A DNA stretch of 64,000 nt, taken from DASPKM01 sp035628135. Its GTDB lineage: Bacteria; Bacteroidota; Bacteroidia; Chitinophagales; Chitinophagaceae. The stretch lies in assembly GCA_035628135.1 (NCBI GenBank), contig DASPKM010000009.1, forward strand, positions 124,001-188,000, in the 5' to 3' direction. A program made the position numbers and the translations under genes. Position 1 is the stretch's first letter. Each line of letters opens with the position of its first letter. This document shows, piece after piece, positions 23,914 to 33,339 of this stretch. The notes below the pieces were generated by a model. The model saw only the letters and a program-made list of their open reading frames with translations, was not told the origin of the DNA and searched no databases.

Positions 23914-25242
23914 TTAAAAATGCTGGTGCCTGCGAGGCCTTAGCTGCAGGTATACCTGTGCTCCCACGGGCACCGAGCCATACACAGCTTTAAGCGCAGA
24001 AGGCGGAAAATTAAGCGTGGCCTGGACACCCAATAAAACATCCAGGGGCGCCGCGGGAGATATGTTGTGATTGTATCCCAGCGTAAACGCATTGATGGTA
24101 TACAACTGCCCATCATGCGAGGAAGTGATCGCCAGGTCCTCCGCGGATTTTTTTATGAATTCGTAGCGGGCATACAGCGCCTGCCTCAGGAATTGCAGGT
24201 TGGTTTCGTACAATACAGAATTTTCATTGGCCTCGTGCAGGGTCTTGTCGTTCATGCCCCATACCAGGGTATGCGTCCAGTTCATGGTACGCATGGAGGC
24301 GGAATTCATAATAGAAACCGTTGTTCTTACCTGGTCTATGCCAGGCTCCAATCTCTCAGGCTCGTTGAGGAACCCCTGCGAAAATTGAAAAGCCCAGTGT
24401 GGCGTCGGGTTCAACAAAATACGGTAACTATAACTATCGAATGCGGCGCTCTCGAAATTATACCGGTTTTCGTCCGGCTCGCGGCCGCTGAACAAAGAAC
24501 CTTCCAGCTTCAGCTTTTTATACCGGAACCCAAGCGTGCCTACACCGTAAGTAATATGCGTGGCGTCCTGCCAGTGATGGCCCAGTGGAGCGTTTGGATT
24601 ATTGATCGATGATATGCGGTGCATGAAAGCTGCGGGGCCTAATGCGGGCTCGCCGGGATAACCTGCGTAGATGGTCACGTCAACGTCCTTGCTCAGCATG
24701 TGCGTATATGCTACGCTCAGGCCCGAGAACAGATCGTGGGGGTGCTGGCGGTCCACCAGCTTCTCTCCGTTATAAGTCTCACCGGATTGAAACAGTAATG
24801 GATAACCGCTTTGACGAACCGTGAGCGGGTCGAAGCTGATCATGGCGGTAGCGTTGAACAAGCCGGCGGAACCAATCCTCCTGTTGTACATGCCCATGAA
24901 CCAATTGGGCGCGTCTACCTTGCTGGCTCCCCTGGAACCTTTGTTGAAAACGTCCTGGTTGTTGTATCGCAAAAAGACATTGCCGTGTATCATCCAGTTA
25001 TGCCTTGCATTGCCGCGCATATACATGTACATGGGACTGATATCGGGCTGCCAGGCCGTGCCGGAACTGTTGCGGGACATGGGAAGGTTAAGACTGTATG
25101 CATGCGACATCAGCATGCCTTCGCCATCGGAAGGAGCGGATTGTTCCTTAAGGCGGCTGGTATCGGTATGCTGGTGGTGTTGCTGGGCAGAAACCTGCAA
25201 TGCAATCAAACCTGCCAGGGCCAGCACCGATAATCTTTTCAT
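23914..25242 (-). CDS. outer membrane beta-barrel protein with His-rich N terminus
   Basis: A 442-aa exported protein: signal peptide (MKRLSVLALAGLIALQVSAQ) followed at once by QHHQHTDTS. The rest alternates amphipathic, aromatic-rich strands with short turns (MYMYMRGNARHNWMIHGNVF), consistent with an outer-membrane barrel. No named family recognised. The His-rich start and position among copper-associated genes suggest a metal-related role, but this is not shown by any known motif. Confidence 0.75.
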   Translation of the reverse strand: MKRLSVLALAGLIALQVSAQQHHQHTDTSRLKEQSAPSDGEGMLMSHAYSLNLPMSRNSSGTAWQPDISPMYMYMRGNARHNWMIHGNVFLRYNNQDVFNKGSRGASKVDAPNWFMGMYNRRIGSAGLFNATAMISFDPLTVRQSGYPLLFQSGETYNGEKLVDRQHPHDLFSGLSVAYTHMLSKDVDVTIYAGYPGEPALGPAAFMHRISSINNPNAPLGHHWQDATHITYGVGTLGFRYKKLKLEGSLFSGREPDENRYNFESAAFDSYSYRILLNPTPHWAFQFSQGFLNEPERLEPGIDQVRTTVSIMNSASMRTMNWTHTLVWGMNDKTLHEANENSVLYETNLQFLRQALYARYEFIKKSAEDLAITSSHDGQLYTINAFTLGYNHNISPAAPLDVLLGVQATLNFPPSALKAVYGSVPVGAQVYLQLRPRRHQHF

Positions 25243-25371
25243 AAACGCACGTTTACGAGTTCTAAAAGTAAAACCTGAAATAACTATGCCGATAATTGTT
25301 CTGGAAAGATAGCGAATACCTCAGTGAAGAAAGGGTGAAAATATACGATGGGGAAAACTCGAAAGGCAATT

Positions 25372-26256
25372 TTATCGCCTTTTTCTGAATGCGTTCAGGA
25401 TGGTATGCTCGATGCTGAACTGGTAAGTTTGCTCTCCTACCCTTACCATATTGCCCGCCAGTTGAAAACGGGCGCCCAGGTTTAGCTTGGAGGTGCTATT
25501 GAATATAAGCTGCACCGCGGGCGCGATATCGATGAAATAATGCTCATGTCCCAACCCGTTAGATCCCAAAAACTCAAGGTATATGTTCAGGTTGGTTTGC
25601 TTATAATCGGTGTATTCTCTGGGAAATACCAGGTAGCCCGCCGACGCGCTGTACGTCAGCATCGACAGGTCTTTGTCGTGCACGCCGTGGTGCGATTCCA
25701 TGCTGGTAAGCCCCTGCATAAATCCCGCTGTCCCTGACACTGCCAGCCTGTTTACCAACTGGGTGGCAATAAGGCCGAATTGCAGGCCGCTAAGATCGCC
25801 ATCGAGCGTAAATTCTTCGTACAGGTAGTCGTTGCGCGAACGGGATGCTTCCACAAAAGCAGCCATGCGGAAATGGCGGTGTACCTCATCATTCGAAAGA
25901 AAGCGCCATTTAAGATATCCCCTGAACGATTCGGGCCTGACATTGTTGGAGTAATAATTAGAAATCCCAGCTGAAATGTGCAGCATCCAGTTTTTGCTTA
26001 ACCCGAACATGACCTCGGGCACATAGCGCTGCTTAAAATAATCGTTGTGCTTGCTATTGGGGTAGCGGCCGGTAACCTTAAAGCTTATGGAGCGGGCCGG
26101 CATATTGGAGGCCGGCTCCGAAAACACATACAGCTCCTGCGCACCGGACAACAAAGGACAAACAAGGCATATCATACCAGGTACAAGGCAAAGGAGCATG
26201 AATCGACGATATTTTGCAAGCCCCGCCATATACGCTGAACGTCTGCCTGTCATCAT
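25372..26256 (-). CDS. exported outer-membrane-type protein
   Basis: A 294-aa protein with an N-terminal hydrophobic signal (about residues 18-38, ending SGAQE) and a beta-rich body with a C terminus of barrel type (LNLGARFQLAGNMVRVG). No motif for a named family. The start overlaps the TlpA-like gene by 4 bases (ATGA), so the two are coupled. Starting at the second Met changes the protein by one residue. Function unknown; co-transcription with HMA and TlpA suggests periplasmic metal or redox handling. Confidence 0.75.
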   Translation of the reverse strand: MMTGRRSAYMAGLAKYRRFMLLCLVPGMICLVCPLLSGAQELYVFSEPASNMPARSISFKVTGRYPNSKHNDYFKQRYVPEVMFGLSKNWMLHISAGISNYYSNNVRPESFRGYLKWRFLSNDEVHRHFRMAAFVEASRSRNDYLYEEFTLDGDLSGLQFGLIATQLVNRLAVSGTAGFMQGLTSMESHHGVHDKDLSMLTYSASAGYLVFPREYTDYKQTNLNIYLEFLGSNGLGHEHYFIDIAPAVQLIFNSTSKLNLGARFQLAGNMVRVGEQTYQFSIEHTILNAFRKRR

Positions 26257-26732
26257 GGTTTGGCGGTTAAGTTACGTTTCAGGAAGGATTCGATCTTTGA
26301 TTTGGAAGGGTCAATGGCCACGATCTTGCCATCTTTATCCAGCAAATAGGAAGTTGGCAGATATTTCACCTGCCATTTTTCTGATACCTGGCCGTCCGTC
26401 TCTATTACCTGCAGCCAGCCGATATTGTCTTCGGCAATAGCGGCCTTCCAGTCGGCCTTGCTCATATCGAGGCTGATGGCGTAAATCTCAAAACCTTTTT
26501 CACGGTATTTATCATACAAGGCGGCGAGGTCTTTATTGGCACGGCGGCAGGGCCCGCACCAGCTTGCCCAGAAATCGATCAATACAATTTTCCCTTTCAG
26601 GTCTGAAAGCTTTTGCACTTTGCCCGCGGTATTGGGCAGGGCTATTTCGGTAACGATTTCTCCCACGGAGGGTTGGGCCAGGGCTGTAGCGCCAAACAGG
26701 AGCAACACGGCGAGCAGGCAGGTTCGGGACAT
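26253..26732 (-). CDS. TlpA-like thiol-disulfide protein
   Basis: A 159-aa exported thioredoxin-fold protein. Signal peptide to about residue 19 (GATALAQP). The active-site motif is WCGPC (in FWASWCGPCRRAN) and the cis-Pro is in VKYLPTSYLLD. TlpA/ResA proteins reduce periplasmic disulfides, for cytochrome c or copper-site assembly. Gene spacing (10 bases after the HMA gene, 4-base overlap with the next) points to one transcript. Copper-site delivery is the most likely role in this context, by inference. Confidence 0.9.
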   Translation of the reverse strand: MSRTCLLAVLLLFGATALAQPSVGEIVTEIALPNTAGKVQKLSDLKGKIVLIDFWASWCGPCRRANKDLAALYDKYREKGFEIYAISLDMSKADWKAAIAEDNIGWLQVIETDGQVSEKWQVKYLPTSYLLDKDGKIVAIDPSKSKIESFLKRNLTAKP

Positions 26733-26742
26733 GGATTTAATT

Positions 26743-27285
26743 TTAAATAATAACGTGATAAACGCGCGTATTGGCAGTTACATTATGTTTAGTGCAACAA
26801 GTTTCGGCTTTTCCCGTCTGCACGCAGGCCATGGTTGTAGCGGCTGCATATTTTTTAAAGTCTTTCGAAGGAACGAAGTATTTGTCTACCACGGTAATGG
26901 TCCGCTCGCCATGAAGGGTTTGCGACGATGCATTGATGAAATGAAAGGTTTTTCCATCGATGTTTACGTGGGCATCTTTTTCAAGCTTTACATTGTTGAA
27001 GTTGCCGGTAAGGCGCAATTTGGCCACGGAGAAGCCCGCGTCTTCAACGGCTTTTTTCAATACATCGGGGTCAACCGCGGCACCCTGTTTAAACTGTATG
27101 ACGAACTGGGAATTTTTAATATCGGGACTGATGGACTGAACAAAAGCGAGCTGTTTCAGCTGATCGTGAATGGCCTTGGTACACATGGCGCAGGTAAGGC
27201 CAGCTGCCTGCAAGGTTGCCGTTTTAAACTGCGCCTGCGAAGCGACCGTCACCAATATAAAAGCAAGGAATAGTAAGCGTTTCAT
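26743..27285 (-). CDS. exported heavy-metal-associated (HMA) domain protein
   Basis: A 180-aa exported protein: signal peptide to about residue 18 (FILVTVASQAQ), then one HMA domain with the metal motif GLTCAMCTKAIHDQL (CxxC). A second, beta-rich part follows, ending with cysteines in MACVQTG and ETCCTKHN. The free CxxC fits Cu(I) or other soft-metal binding. Start at ATG 27285 chosen because it gives the signal peptide; the ORF runs 14 codons further. First gene of the metal-handling run. Confidence 0.88.
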   Translation of the reverse strand: MKRLLFLAFILVTVASQAQFKTATLQAAGLTCAMCTKAIHDQLKQLAFVQSISPDIKNSQFVIQFKQGAAVDPDVLKKAVEDAGFSVAKLRLTGNFNNVKLEKDAHVNIDGKTFHFINASSQTLHGERTITVVDKYFVPSKDFKKYAAATTMACVQTGKAETCCTKHNVTANTRVYHVII

Positions 27286-27384
27286 AATACCACAAAAGTA
27301 AAACATAATATGCAGACCTACAGGCACGTCCCCACGCCTATCCAGGAATTAAGAAACCCTTATCTTCTCCTTCCTTCTTTGTAA

Positions 27385-29484
27385 TCAATTAACAAAACTC
27401 CAGAAGATCCCCACTCTTATCTGTAATCCCGGCATGGGATAATCGGGCGCCGCCAGGTTGTTATTGGTAAAACCTGTATTAGAGCCCGCAAAACGGTACG
27501 TATTCAGGTTTTCGGCGCGTACAAAGGCCATGAAGGTTTTTATCCTGAAATGCAAGTACAGGCCAATGTCAGGGGTATTATTGATGCGGGTGGTGTCCTG
27601 GAAATAGAACTGGCCCATAAAAGGCGAGTAAGCATCGGCCTTGTATGGCGTATGGTACCGCAGCTCCATACCAAAAGCGGTGCGCAGGTTCCTGAACCCA
27701 AGATTGCCCTCGTAACCGACCTGGTTTCGTGTAAAAATTAACGGCACATTCACAGGAGCAGGCCCTGCTGTTTGCTGCAATACCACCATGCTCCGCCATT
27801 GCCAGTTCTTATGAATCGTGAATTGTTTTTCCAGCGTCAATTGCAATAAATTAAATACACCAGATTCCTGCGCACGTTGATTAATGTTATTGAAATAAGC
27901 GTAATTGCTGATGAGGTAATAATTTCCGCTCAATCGCATGCGCAGCCGCGGTTGTTCCAGCGAGCCGAATATCATGCTGATGTTTTCCTTGTTGAACGAT
28001 TGAGTGGCGCGTTCCTTCCAGAATCCGCTGTTTACATCGAATACGAATGAAGGCGTGCGGTTGATATTCCGGAAGCCCGCCTGCAAAAAACCGATCGTAG
28101 GACTGATGAGACGTTTGAGGCTGATATACGCATCATAATCTGCCGCATAATTTCCCGCAACATAAAAGTTTCCGAAGGCTTCGATTTCCCATTTTTTATT
28201 ACGTGTCCTGTTGCGGTACTCGCCGTGCACGAGAAAATTATAGAGCGTCTTTGGCCGCGGGCCCGCGGATTTACTGGAATCGAAGGAGCCCGAAAGATTT
28301 TGCAACGCCGCGCCCAGCTTCAGGAATTGTTGTGGATTTTTCCTGTCGGGGAAAGTATAAATGGAAAAATCGTTCATGATCTCTTTCCATTTATCCTGCA
28401 TGTAAAAGGGATGGGCCGTATCGATGCCATATAGCTGGTATAAAGGCAGCGACGAATCAGGATATGAATCCTCGAACCGGTAAGTTTGATTGCTCAGGCG
28501 GAATGTATGCTCAAAGCGAAGCCGGGGGTAAAACAGCGGTATCACCGTGGTATCGTTCACTATGATCGAATCTTTTTGCCCCAGGTCGTATTGCTGGCGC
28601 AGCACCAGGTAAAAATCTGAATACTTGTTACCGGTATGGATATTGTTCGAGAAGAAATCACGGAAATTGTTATTTCCCGGCCTGGTGCCAAGCTTCACCG
28701 GTATACCGCTGCGTTCCTGGAAACTGGAGCTGTCGAGATAAGGCAGGTCGGTACGGATGCCTCCGTTTTCCGATGCCGCCAGTTTATTAGCGACGATGAT
28801 AAAGAAATTGCTGTACCGTTTATTGCGCGATTGATAATACGAATTGAAACGGTAGCTGTTGTGGTTGGTGTTTTGATTTTGAAAATACCCCGGTGAATTG
28901 ATCAGCCGGTATTGCAAAGCGGCATTCCAGTTGGGCCTGATGTTTTGCGTGTGCAGCACGTGGATCATTTGCTCGGCCTTGCTGCCAAGCAGGTAGCCAA
29001 GTTCGGAGTAAGGCCGCGTGGTGTTGTAAAACCTGGTTTCGTTTAATGTAAACCGGTAGACGTCGAAGGCGTGGAAGCCGGCGTCCCATCCCGAACGCAG
29101 CAGTGGCGTGAAAATAATATTCCTCGCCGCGGCGCCCACATTGCCGAGATAAACGTAGTGAGCTGGCACCGGAAAGCGGCTGGTAAAATCATGCACCGAT
29201 GAGTCGAAGCGTTGCAGCGCGCTGGAATCGAGGTAACGGAATGTGATGGTGATAGAGTCTTCGAGGCCGGTCCGGTGGCGGAGGCTGTCGGTACCCGTAG
29301 AGCGGGTATTTTTTACATTTCCCGTTTGTGCGCTACCGGTAGTATTCCTGCTTTGCGCGGGCACATCGTCGGGCCGGGGCCTGGGCCTGGTAGGGCGCAC
29401 CTGCGCATGCGCAAGCTCTGTAACCGCAAAGCTGCCTGCAAGCATCAACATGAAAATTATGTTCCTGTTCAAGTGCAAAAACAT
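27385..29484 (-). CDS. putative porin (Porin_10-type)
   Basis: A 699-aa exported protein. A signal peptide (to about residue 28) and an Arg/Pro-rich low-complexity stretch (RPTRPRPRPDD) precede a long beta-rich body. It has repeated aromatic strands such as YFQNQNTNHNSYRFNSYYQS and ends in strand-Phe (IFWSFVN), the usual outer-membrane barrel signature. The start-of-barrel pattern (NTTRPYSELGYLLGSKAEQ) matches the putative porin family seen in Bacteroidota. Substrate unknown. It is separated from purine nucleoside phosphorylase by 55 bases in the same direction. Confidence 0.85.
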   Translation of the reverse strand: MFLHLNRNIIFMLMLAGSFAVTELAHAQVRPTRPRPRPDDVPAQSRNTTGSAQTGNVKNTRSTGTDSLRHRTGLEDSITITFRYLDSSALQRFDSSVHDFTSRFPVPAHYVYLGNVGAAARNIIFTPLLRSGWDAGFHAFDVYRFTLNETRFYNTTRPYSELGYLLGSKAEQMIHVLHTQNIRPNWNAALQYRLINSPGYFQNQNTNHNSYRFNSYYQSRNKRYSNFFIIVANKLAASENGGIRTDLPYLDSSSFQERSGIPVKLGTRPGNNNFRDFFSNNIHTGNKYSDFYLVLRQQYDLGQKDSIIVNDTTVIPLFYPRLRFEHTFRLSNQTYRFEDSYPDSSLPLYQLYGIDTAHPFYMQDKWKEIMNDFSIYTFPDRKNPQQFLKLGAALQNLSGSFDSSKSAGPRPKTLYNFLVHGEYRNRTRNKKWEIEAFGNFYVAGNYAADYDAYISLKRLISPTIGFLQAGFRNINRTPSFVFDVNSGFWKERATQSFNKENISMIFGSLEQPRLRMRLSGNYYLISNYAYFNNINQRAQESGVFNLLQLTLEKQFTIHKNWQWRSMVVLQQTAGPAPVNVPLIFTRNQVGYEGNLGFRNLRTAFGMELRYHTPYKADAYSPFMGQFYFQDTTRINNTPDIGLYLHFRIKTFMAFVRAENLNTYRFAGSNTGFTNNNLAAPDYPMPGLQIRVGIFWSFVN

Positions 29485-29539
29485 TCGGCCAAATTAGGTG
29501 ATTAGCTTGCGTTTACGATTTTCCTTTGCGTTAAATGAA

Positions 29540-30361
29540 TTATAATGCCGCTACCAGTTCTTTAAATATCAGGGTAAGCTTAGGCTCTGCTTCATGCGCC
29601 GCCGCCAGTACGTCGTGATGCGTAATGGTGTTTTCTTCTTCCCGCACGCCAATGTCCGTTATCACGCTCATGGCAAAAACAGGTATCCCGGCATGGTTTG
29701 CCACTATCACTTCCTGTACTGTGCTCATGCCTACCGCATCACCGCCCAGCAGGCGGATCATTTTATATTCCGACCTGGTTTCAAAAGTCGGGCCGGTAAC
29801 CCCGAAGTACACGCCTTCCTTTACTTCGATGCCGTGTTTTGCAGCGATGGCCTTTGCTTTTTGCACAAGGTCTTTTTTGTACGGTTCGCTCATATCGGGA
29901 AAGCGCGGTCCCAGCTCATCGATGTTAGGACCTACCAGCGGGTTGATGGTAGCAAAGCTGATGTGATCTGTGATGATCATGAGGTCGCCCACCTCGAAGT
30001 TTTTATTTACGCCGCCTGCCGCGTTGGAAATAAGCAGGGATTGTATGCCCAACGCTTTCATTACCCGGATGGGATAAGCCACGTCTGCCGCTGAATAGCC
30101 TTCGTAATAATGAAAGCGGCCTGCCATGGCCACGATGGTCTTTCCGCTAAGCCTGCCGAATATCAGCTTGCCGTGATGGCCTTCTACCGTAGAGACCGGG
30201 AAATGCGGGATGTCGTCGTATTCGATCTCGCGATCCACCGTTATTTCTTTCACGAGATTTCCCAGCCCACTGCCCAATACGATGCCTACTGCCGGGGTTG
30301 CACTGTACAACCCTTTTATATAGGCCGCCGACTCCCGGATCCTTTCCGTCAATTTGTTCAT
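29540..30361 (-). CDS. purine nucleoside phosphorylase (trimeric type)
   Basis: A 273-aa PNP that splits purine nucleosides with phosphate into base and ribose-1-phosphate. Trimeric-family motifs are present: GSGLG (30-34), GHHGKL (61-66), GRFHYYEGY, NAAGGV, the base-contact Glu194 (PTFETRSE) and Met212 (GMSTVQEV). The position equivalent to human Asn243 is Asp236 (SVITDIG), where human and B. subtilis enzymes have Asn; that side chain contacts N7/O6 of the base. Length and start are normal. Its promoter at 30400-30428 is a good match. Confidence 0.94.
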   Translation of the reverse strand: MNKLTERIRESAAYIKGLYSATPAVGIVLGSGLGNLVKEITVDREIEYDDIPHFPVSTVEGHHGKLIFGRLSGKTIVAMAGRFHYYEGYSAADVAYPIRVMKALGIQSLLISNAAGGVNKNFEVGDLMIITDHISFATINPLVGPNIDELGPRFPDMSEPYKKDLVQKAKAIAAKHGIEVKEGVYFGVTGPTFETRSEYKMIRLLGGDAVGMSTVQEVIVANHAGIPVFAMSVITDIGVREEENTITHHDVLAAAHEAEPKLTLIFKELVAAL

Positions 30362-30399
30362 TTACAATTATTTTTTGCCCGTCTCCTTAAAATCGGCTG

Positions 30400-30428
30400 C
30401 AAATATAAGCAATGGCCGTAAGGCCAAC
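30400..30428 (-). promoter_or_regulatory. candidate promoter for the purine nucleoside phosphorylase gene
   Basis: On the minus strand GTTGG (30428-30424) and TATATTTG (30407-30400) match the -33 and -7 boxes with a spacer near the expected length. The ATG is 38 bases further. Confidence 0.5.
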
Positions 30429-30470
30429 CCAACTGCTGGGATTTACGAATAGATAAGCTTACATTTGAAG

Positions 30471-30490
30471 CCTGCCTGCCGTCAGGCAGG
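30471..30490. repeat. GC-rich short palindrome
   Basis: CCTGCCTG, a CCGT loop, then CAGGCAGG: a perfect 8-bp stem-loop in the gap between divergent genes, just before a class A repeat. This sequence looks like a REP-type palindrome that I recall as common in Bacteroidota genomes. One copy only in this window. Confidence 0.75.
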
Positions 30491-30504
30491 ACTGCTTGCA
30501 TGAA

Positions 30505-30607
30505 AGTCATTCTACTAAGTCTCTGAGTCATTAAGTCATTTGGTCTTTGGCGTTAAGCCACTAAACTCGATTACCTAATGACTTAATGACCTATTGACCA
30601 AATGACC
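30505..30607. repeat. class A octamer inverted repeat upstream of the T9SS cargo gene
   Basis: Left arm 30505-30548 (AGTCATT, AGTCTCTG, AGTCATTA, AGTCATTT, GGTCTTTG). Right arm 30571-30607 (TACCTAATGACTTAATGACC, TATTGACCAAATGACC). A 22-base loop separates them. This copy sits upstream of both neighbouring genes, unlike most copies, and ends 9 bases before the start codon of the cargo gene, so it would be in its 5' UTR or promoter. Confidence 0.85.
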
Positions 30608-30615
30608 GAGCGTAA

Positions 30616-32532
30616 ATGAAACGACTTGTTGTATCACTAGTGTTATTGTGTTGTACGTTTTTATCACGCGGGCAGCTTTGTACAGGAAGCCTGGGCGATC
30701 CCGTCGTGCACATCACCTTCGGTTCAGGCAATAATCCCGGCACACCCCTGCAAGCCGCTACCACGAATTACACATTTGTTTCCGGCGACTGTCCCAACGA
30801 CGGTTTTTATACCGTGCGCAACTCCACCAGCGGTTGCTTTGGCAGCAGTTGGTACAGTGTTGTGGAAGATCATACGGCCGGGGATGCCAACGGTTATTTC
30901 ATGCTGGTGAATGCGTCGTTCAATCCCGGTGATTTTTATGTTGATACGGTGCGGGGGCTTTGCGCCAATACCACGTATGAATTTGCGGCCTGGATATTGA
31001 ACGTATTGCGTCCAAGCGCTTGCGGCAGCAACGGCATCGATCCCAATCTTACTTTCAGGATAGAAACCACAACGGGCAGCGTGCTGGCCACGTATTCATC
31101 GGGCAATCTTACAGAAGATGCGCTGCCTACCTGGAAACAATACGGATTGTTTTTTACCATGCCTGCTTCCGCCACAAGCGTAGTGGTAAGAATTACCAAC
31201 AATGCCCCGGGCGGGTGCGGCAACGATCTGGCTTTGGACGATATTACTTTCCGTCCCTGCGGCCCTTCTGTTGCTGCTACGCTTACCATTGGCGGAACAA
31301 ACGCCAGCGTATGCGATGGCGATACTACTTCGTTCCTCATCACCGGCAATTATCCCGGCGGTTATGCCGATCCCGCGTTTCAATGGCAGGTAAGCGTAAA
31401 CAATGCGGCCTTTACCGATATCGCGGGCGCCACCAGCAGTACGTACAGGAGAATGCCAACAGGCCCGGGCAAATACACTTATCGTTTAAGCATGGCCGAG
31501 AGCTTCAACATGGGCAGCGCCAATTGCAGGGTGGCCTCGAATATTATTACCATCGAAGTAAATCCTTTGCCTGTCATACAGGTGCCTGCGTCCATCGAAG
31601 GATGTTTTGGTACAGATGTGACATTGTCGGCCGCGGGCGGAGCTACGTATGAGTGGACAGGCCCCAATGGGTTCACTTCTTCACTGGCGCAACCGGTTTT
31701 GAATGATATCGATTTCAGCCATGCGGGACTATACAGCGTAAAAGTTATTTCCGATAAAGGTTGCAGTGTTTCGGGCAGTGGCAACCTGCGCGTGCATCCG
31801 CCGGTTGACGCACACGTTGCGGGCGACGATCATATCTGCGAAGGCAACAGCACCTTGCTGCAGGCATCGGGCGGCACCAATTACACATGGACGCCTGCTA
31901 CCGGATTATCCTCGGCCAACATAGCCGATCCCATTGCAAGCCCCGGGGATACTACCCGTTATAAAGTAAAAGTGAGCAGCCAGTTCGGTTGTACGGATTC
32001 GGCGGAGATCGTGATCAATGTGTGGAAAAAACCAGTTGCAGCGGCAGGCCCTGACCTCGCTACCCGCGAAGGCGTGCCTGTGTTGATAGACGCAAAGGCC
32101 GCGGGCACGGATGTGTCCTGGTTCTGGTCGCCCTTTATTGGATTGAATGATCCCGACCTGTTGAAGCCCACCGCATTATTATCAGACGACATGAAGTATG
32201 CGCTGCACGTGGTTTCCAACAAAGGTTGCGGTATCAGCATCGACAGCGTGTTTGTAAAAGTGTATAAGAAAGTAGTAGTGCCGAATGCATTTTCGCCGAA
32301 CAACGATGGCGTAAACGATCTATGGCTTATCCAGGCCTTGCAAACTTATCCCAATCCCGAAGTGACCGTGTTCAACCGCTACGGTCAGGCGGTGTTCCGC
32401 AGCAAGGGATACAGCAAGCCCTGGGATGGAACGTTCAAAGGAAAAAAATTGCCTACCGGCACGTACTATTATGTGATCGATCTGAAGATCGGCGAGCCGC
32501 CGATGAATGGATGGGTGATGATATTTAATTGA
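30616..32532 (+). CDS. secreted Ig-repeat protein with T9SS type B sorting domain
   Basis: A 638-aa exported protein. The signal peptide ends near SRGQL. The N-terminal third is a Cys-rich beta domain (residues about 21-215) with WYSVVEDHTAGDANGYFMLV. Ig- or PKD-like repeats follow, with VKVSSQFGCTDSAEIVI and similar units. The last 95 residues are the gliding-motility/CHU_C type B sorting domain (VPNAFSPNNDGVNDLW, then NRYGQAVF and GKKLPTGTYYYVIDL). It should be exported by the type IX system to the surface. Probably an adhesin or surface protein; ligand unknown. Confidence 0.9.
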   Translation: MKRLVVSLVLLCCTFLSRGQLCTGSLGDPVVHITFGSGNNPGTPLQAATTNYTFVSGDCPNDGFYTVRNSTSGCFGSSWYSVVEDHTAGDANGYFMLVNASFNPGDFYVDTVRGLCANTTYEFAAWILNVLRPSACGSNGIDPNLTFRIETTTGSVLATYSSGNLTEDALPTWKQYGLFFTMPASATSVVVRITNNAPGGCGNDLALDDITFRPCGPSVAATLTIGGTNASVCDGDTTSFLITGNYPGGYADPAFQWQVSVNNAAFTDIAGATSSTYRRMPTGPGKYTYRLSMAESFNMGSANCRVASNIITIEVNPLPVIQVPASIEGCFGTDVTLSAAGGATYEWTGPNGFTSSLAQPVLNDIDFSHAGLYSVKVISDKGCSVSGSGNLRVHPPVDAHVAGDDHICEGNSTLLQASGGTNYTWTPATGLSSANIADPIASPGDTTRYKVKVSSQFGCTDSAEIVINVWKKPVAAAGPDLATREGVPVLIDAKAAGTDVSWFWSPFIGLNDPDLLKPTALLSDDMKYALHVVSNKGCGISIDSVFVKVYKKVVVPNAFSPNNDGVNDLWLIQALQTYPNPEVTVFNRYGQAVFRSKGYSKPWDGTFKGKKLPTGTYYYVIDLKIGEPPMNGWVMIFN

Positions 32533-33339
32533 TCATTGCGTTGGATAGCGCACAAAATCGCACCATTCTTCATTGCAGAGCAAACCCCGGTAGACAGGAT
32601 GATTGAGCACTTCAGTATAATCCATCCAACGCTTGTTTACTTTTATTTTGCGGTACACCAGGCGGATGCCATGGCTATAGTCCACATACCAGTTCACATG
32701 GCCGGTATACAATGGTTGAATCGGCTTGCCATCGGGTTTATGCCAACCGTAAATAGCTACCCTGTTCGGCCTGGGATCACGGCTGACCCTGCCCGATATC
32801 ACCACGTCTTTTTTAATGCCCGATATAAGCCCCTGCCTGTTCTTCCGCTGCCCTTCTATCATCAGGTGATGATGCCAGAAAATAATGGCGCTGTCTCGGT
32901 GCGCGTATAGGGGAACGGGGTCCAGCTTTACTGTCGATTGATCATAAATATCGTTCACCATTTTAGCGGTGGGCAAAAAGCATTGCAGGCTGTCTGCGAT
33001 GCGTTGTGCTGCCATGGGTGTAAGCGGCACCCTGGCCCAATCGGCATTGCTGCCTACTGAAAGATAATCAGGCGAAACATAATAATCGGCGGTGATGATG
33101 ATGCCCTTAGCAGAGTCTGTAATGCGGACAGAGATGCGTACAAATTTCCGGAGGAAGGAAGGTACATTGCCCGCCAGGATCTCTTTTTCCAGCAGTGGTT
33201 CACGCACATCCCATTTCATGGAGCCGGTTTGCTTGTATATCTCAGAACCGGTTGGAGCGGCTGCCGCACGTTCGGGCAGCCGGAGCCGCGGCCTGGGGGA
33301 GCAAGCAGCAAAAATGATGATTATAAAAAATAAGCGCAT
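32533..33339 (-). CDS. hypothetical lipoprotein with HH and YVDYSHG motifs
   Basis: A 268-aa lipoprotein; the signal is very short (MRLFFIIIIFAACSPR, Cys13). Conserved-looking motifs include IIFWHHHLMIEGQ and HVNWYVDYSHGIRLVYRKI, which could form an active site, but I cannot name the family. It is convergent with the T9SS cargo gene and their stop codons abut (TGA|TCA). Function unknown. Confidence 0.75.
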   Translation of the reverse strand: MRLFFIIIIFAACSPRPRLRLPERAAAAPTGSEIYKQTGSMKWDVREPLLEKEILAGNVPSFLRKFVRISVRITDSAKGIIITADYYVSPDYLSVGSNADWARVPLTPMAAQRIADSLQCFLPTAKMVNDIYDQSTVKLDPVPLYAHRDSAIIFWHHHLMIEGQRKNRQGLISGIKKDVVISGRVSRDPRPNRVAIYGWHKPDGKPIQPLYTGHVNWYVDYSHGIRLVYRKIKVNKRWMDYTEVLNHPVYRGLLCNEEWCDFVRYPTQ

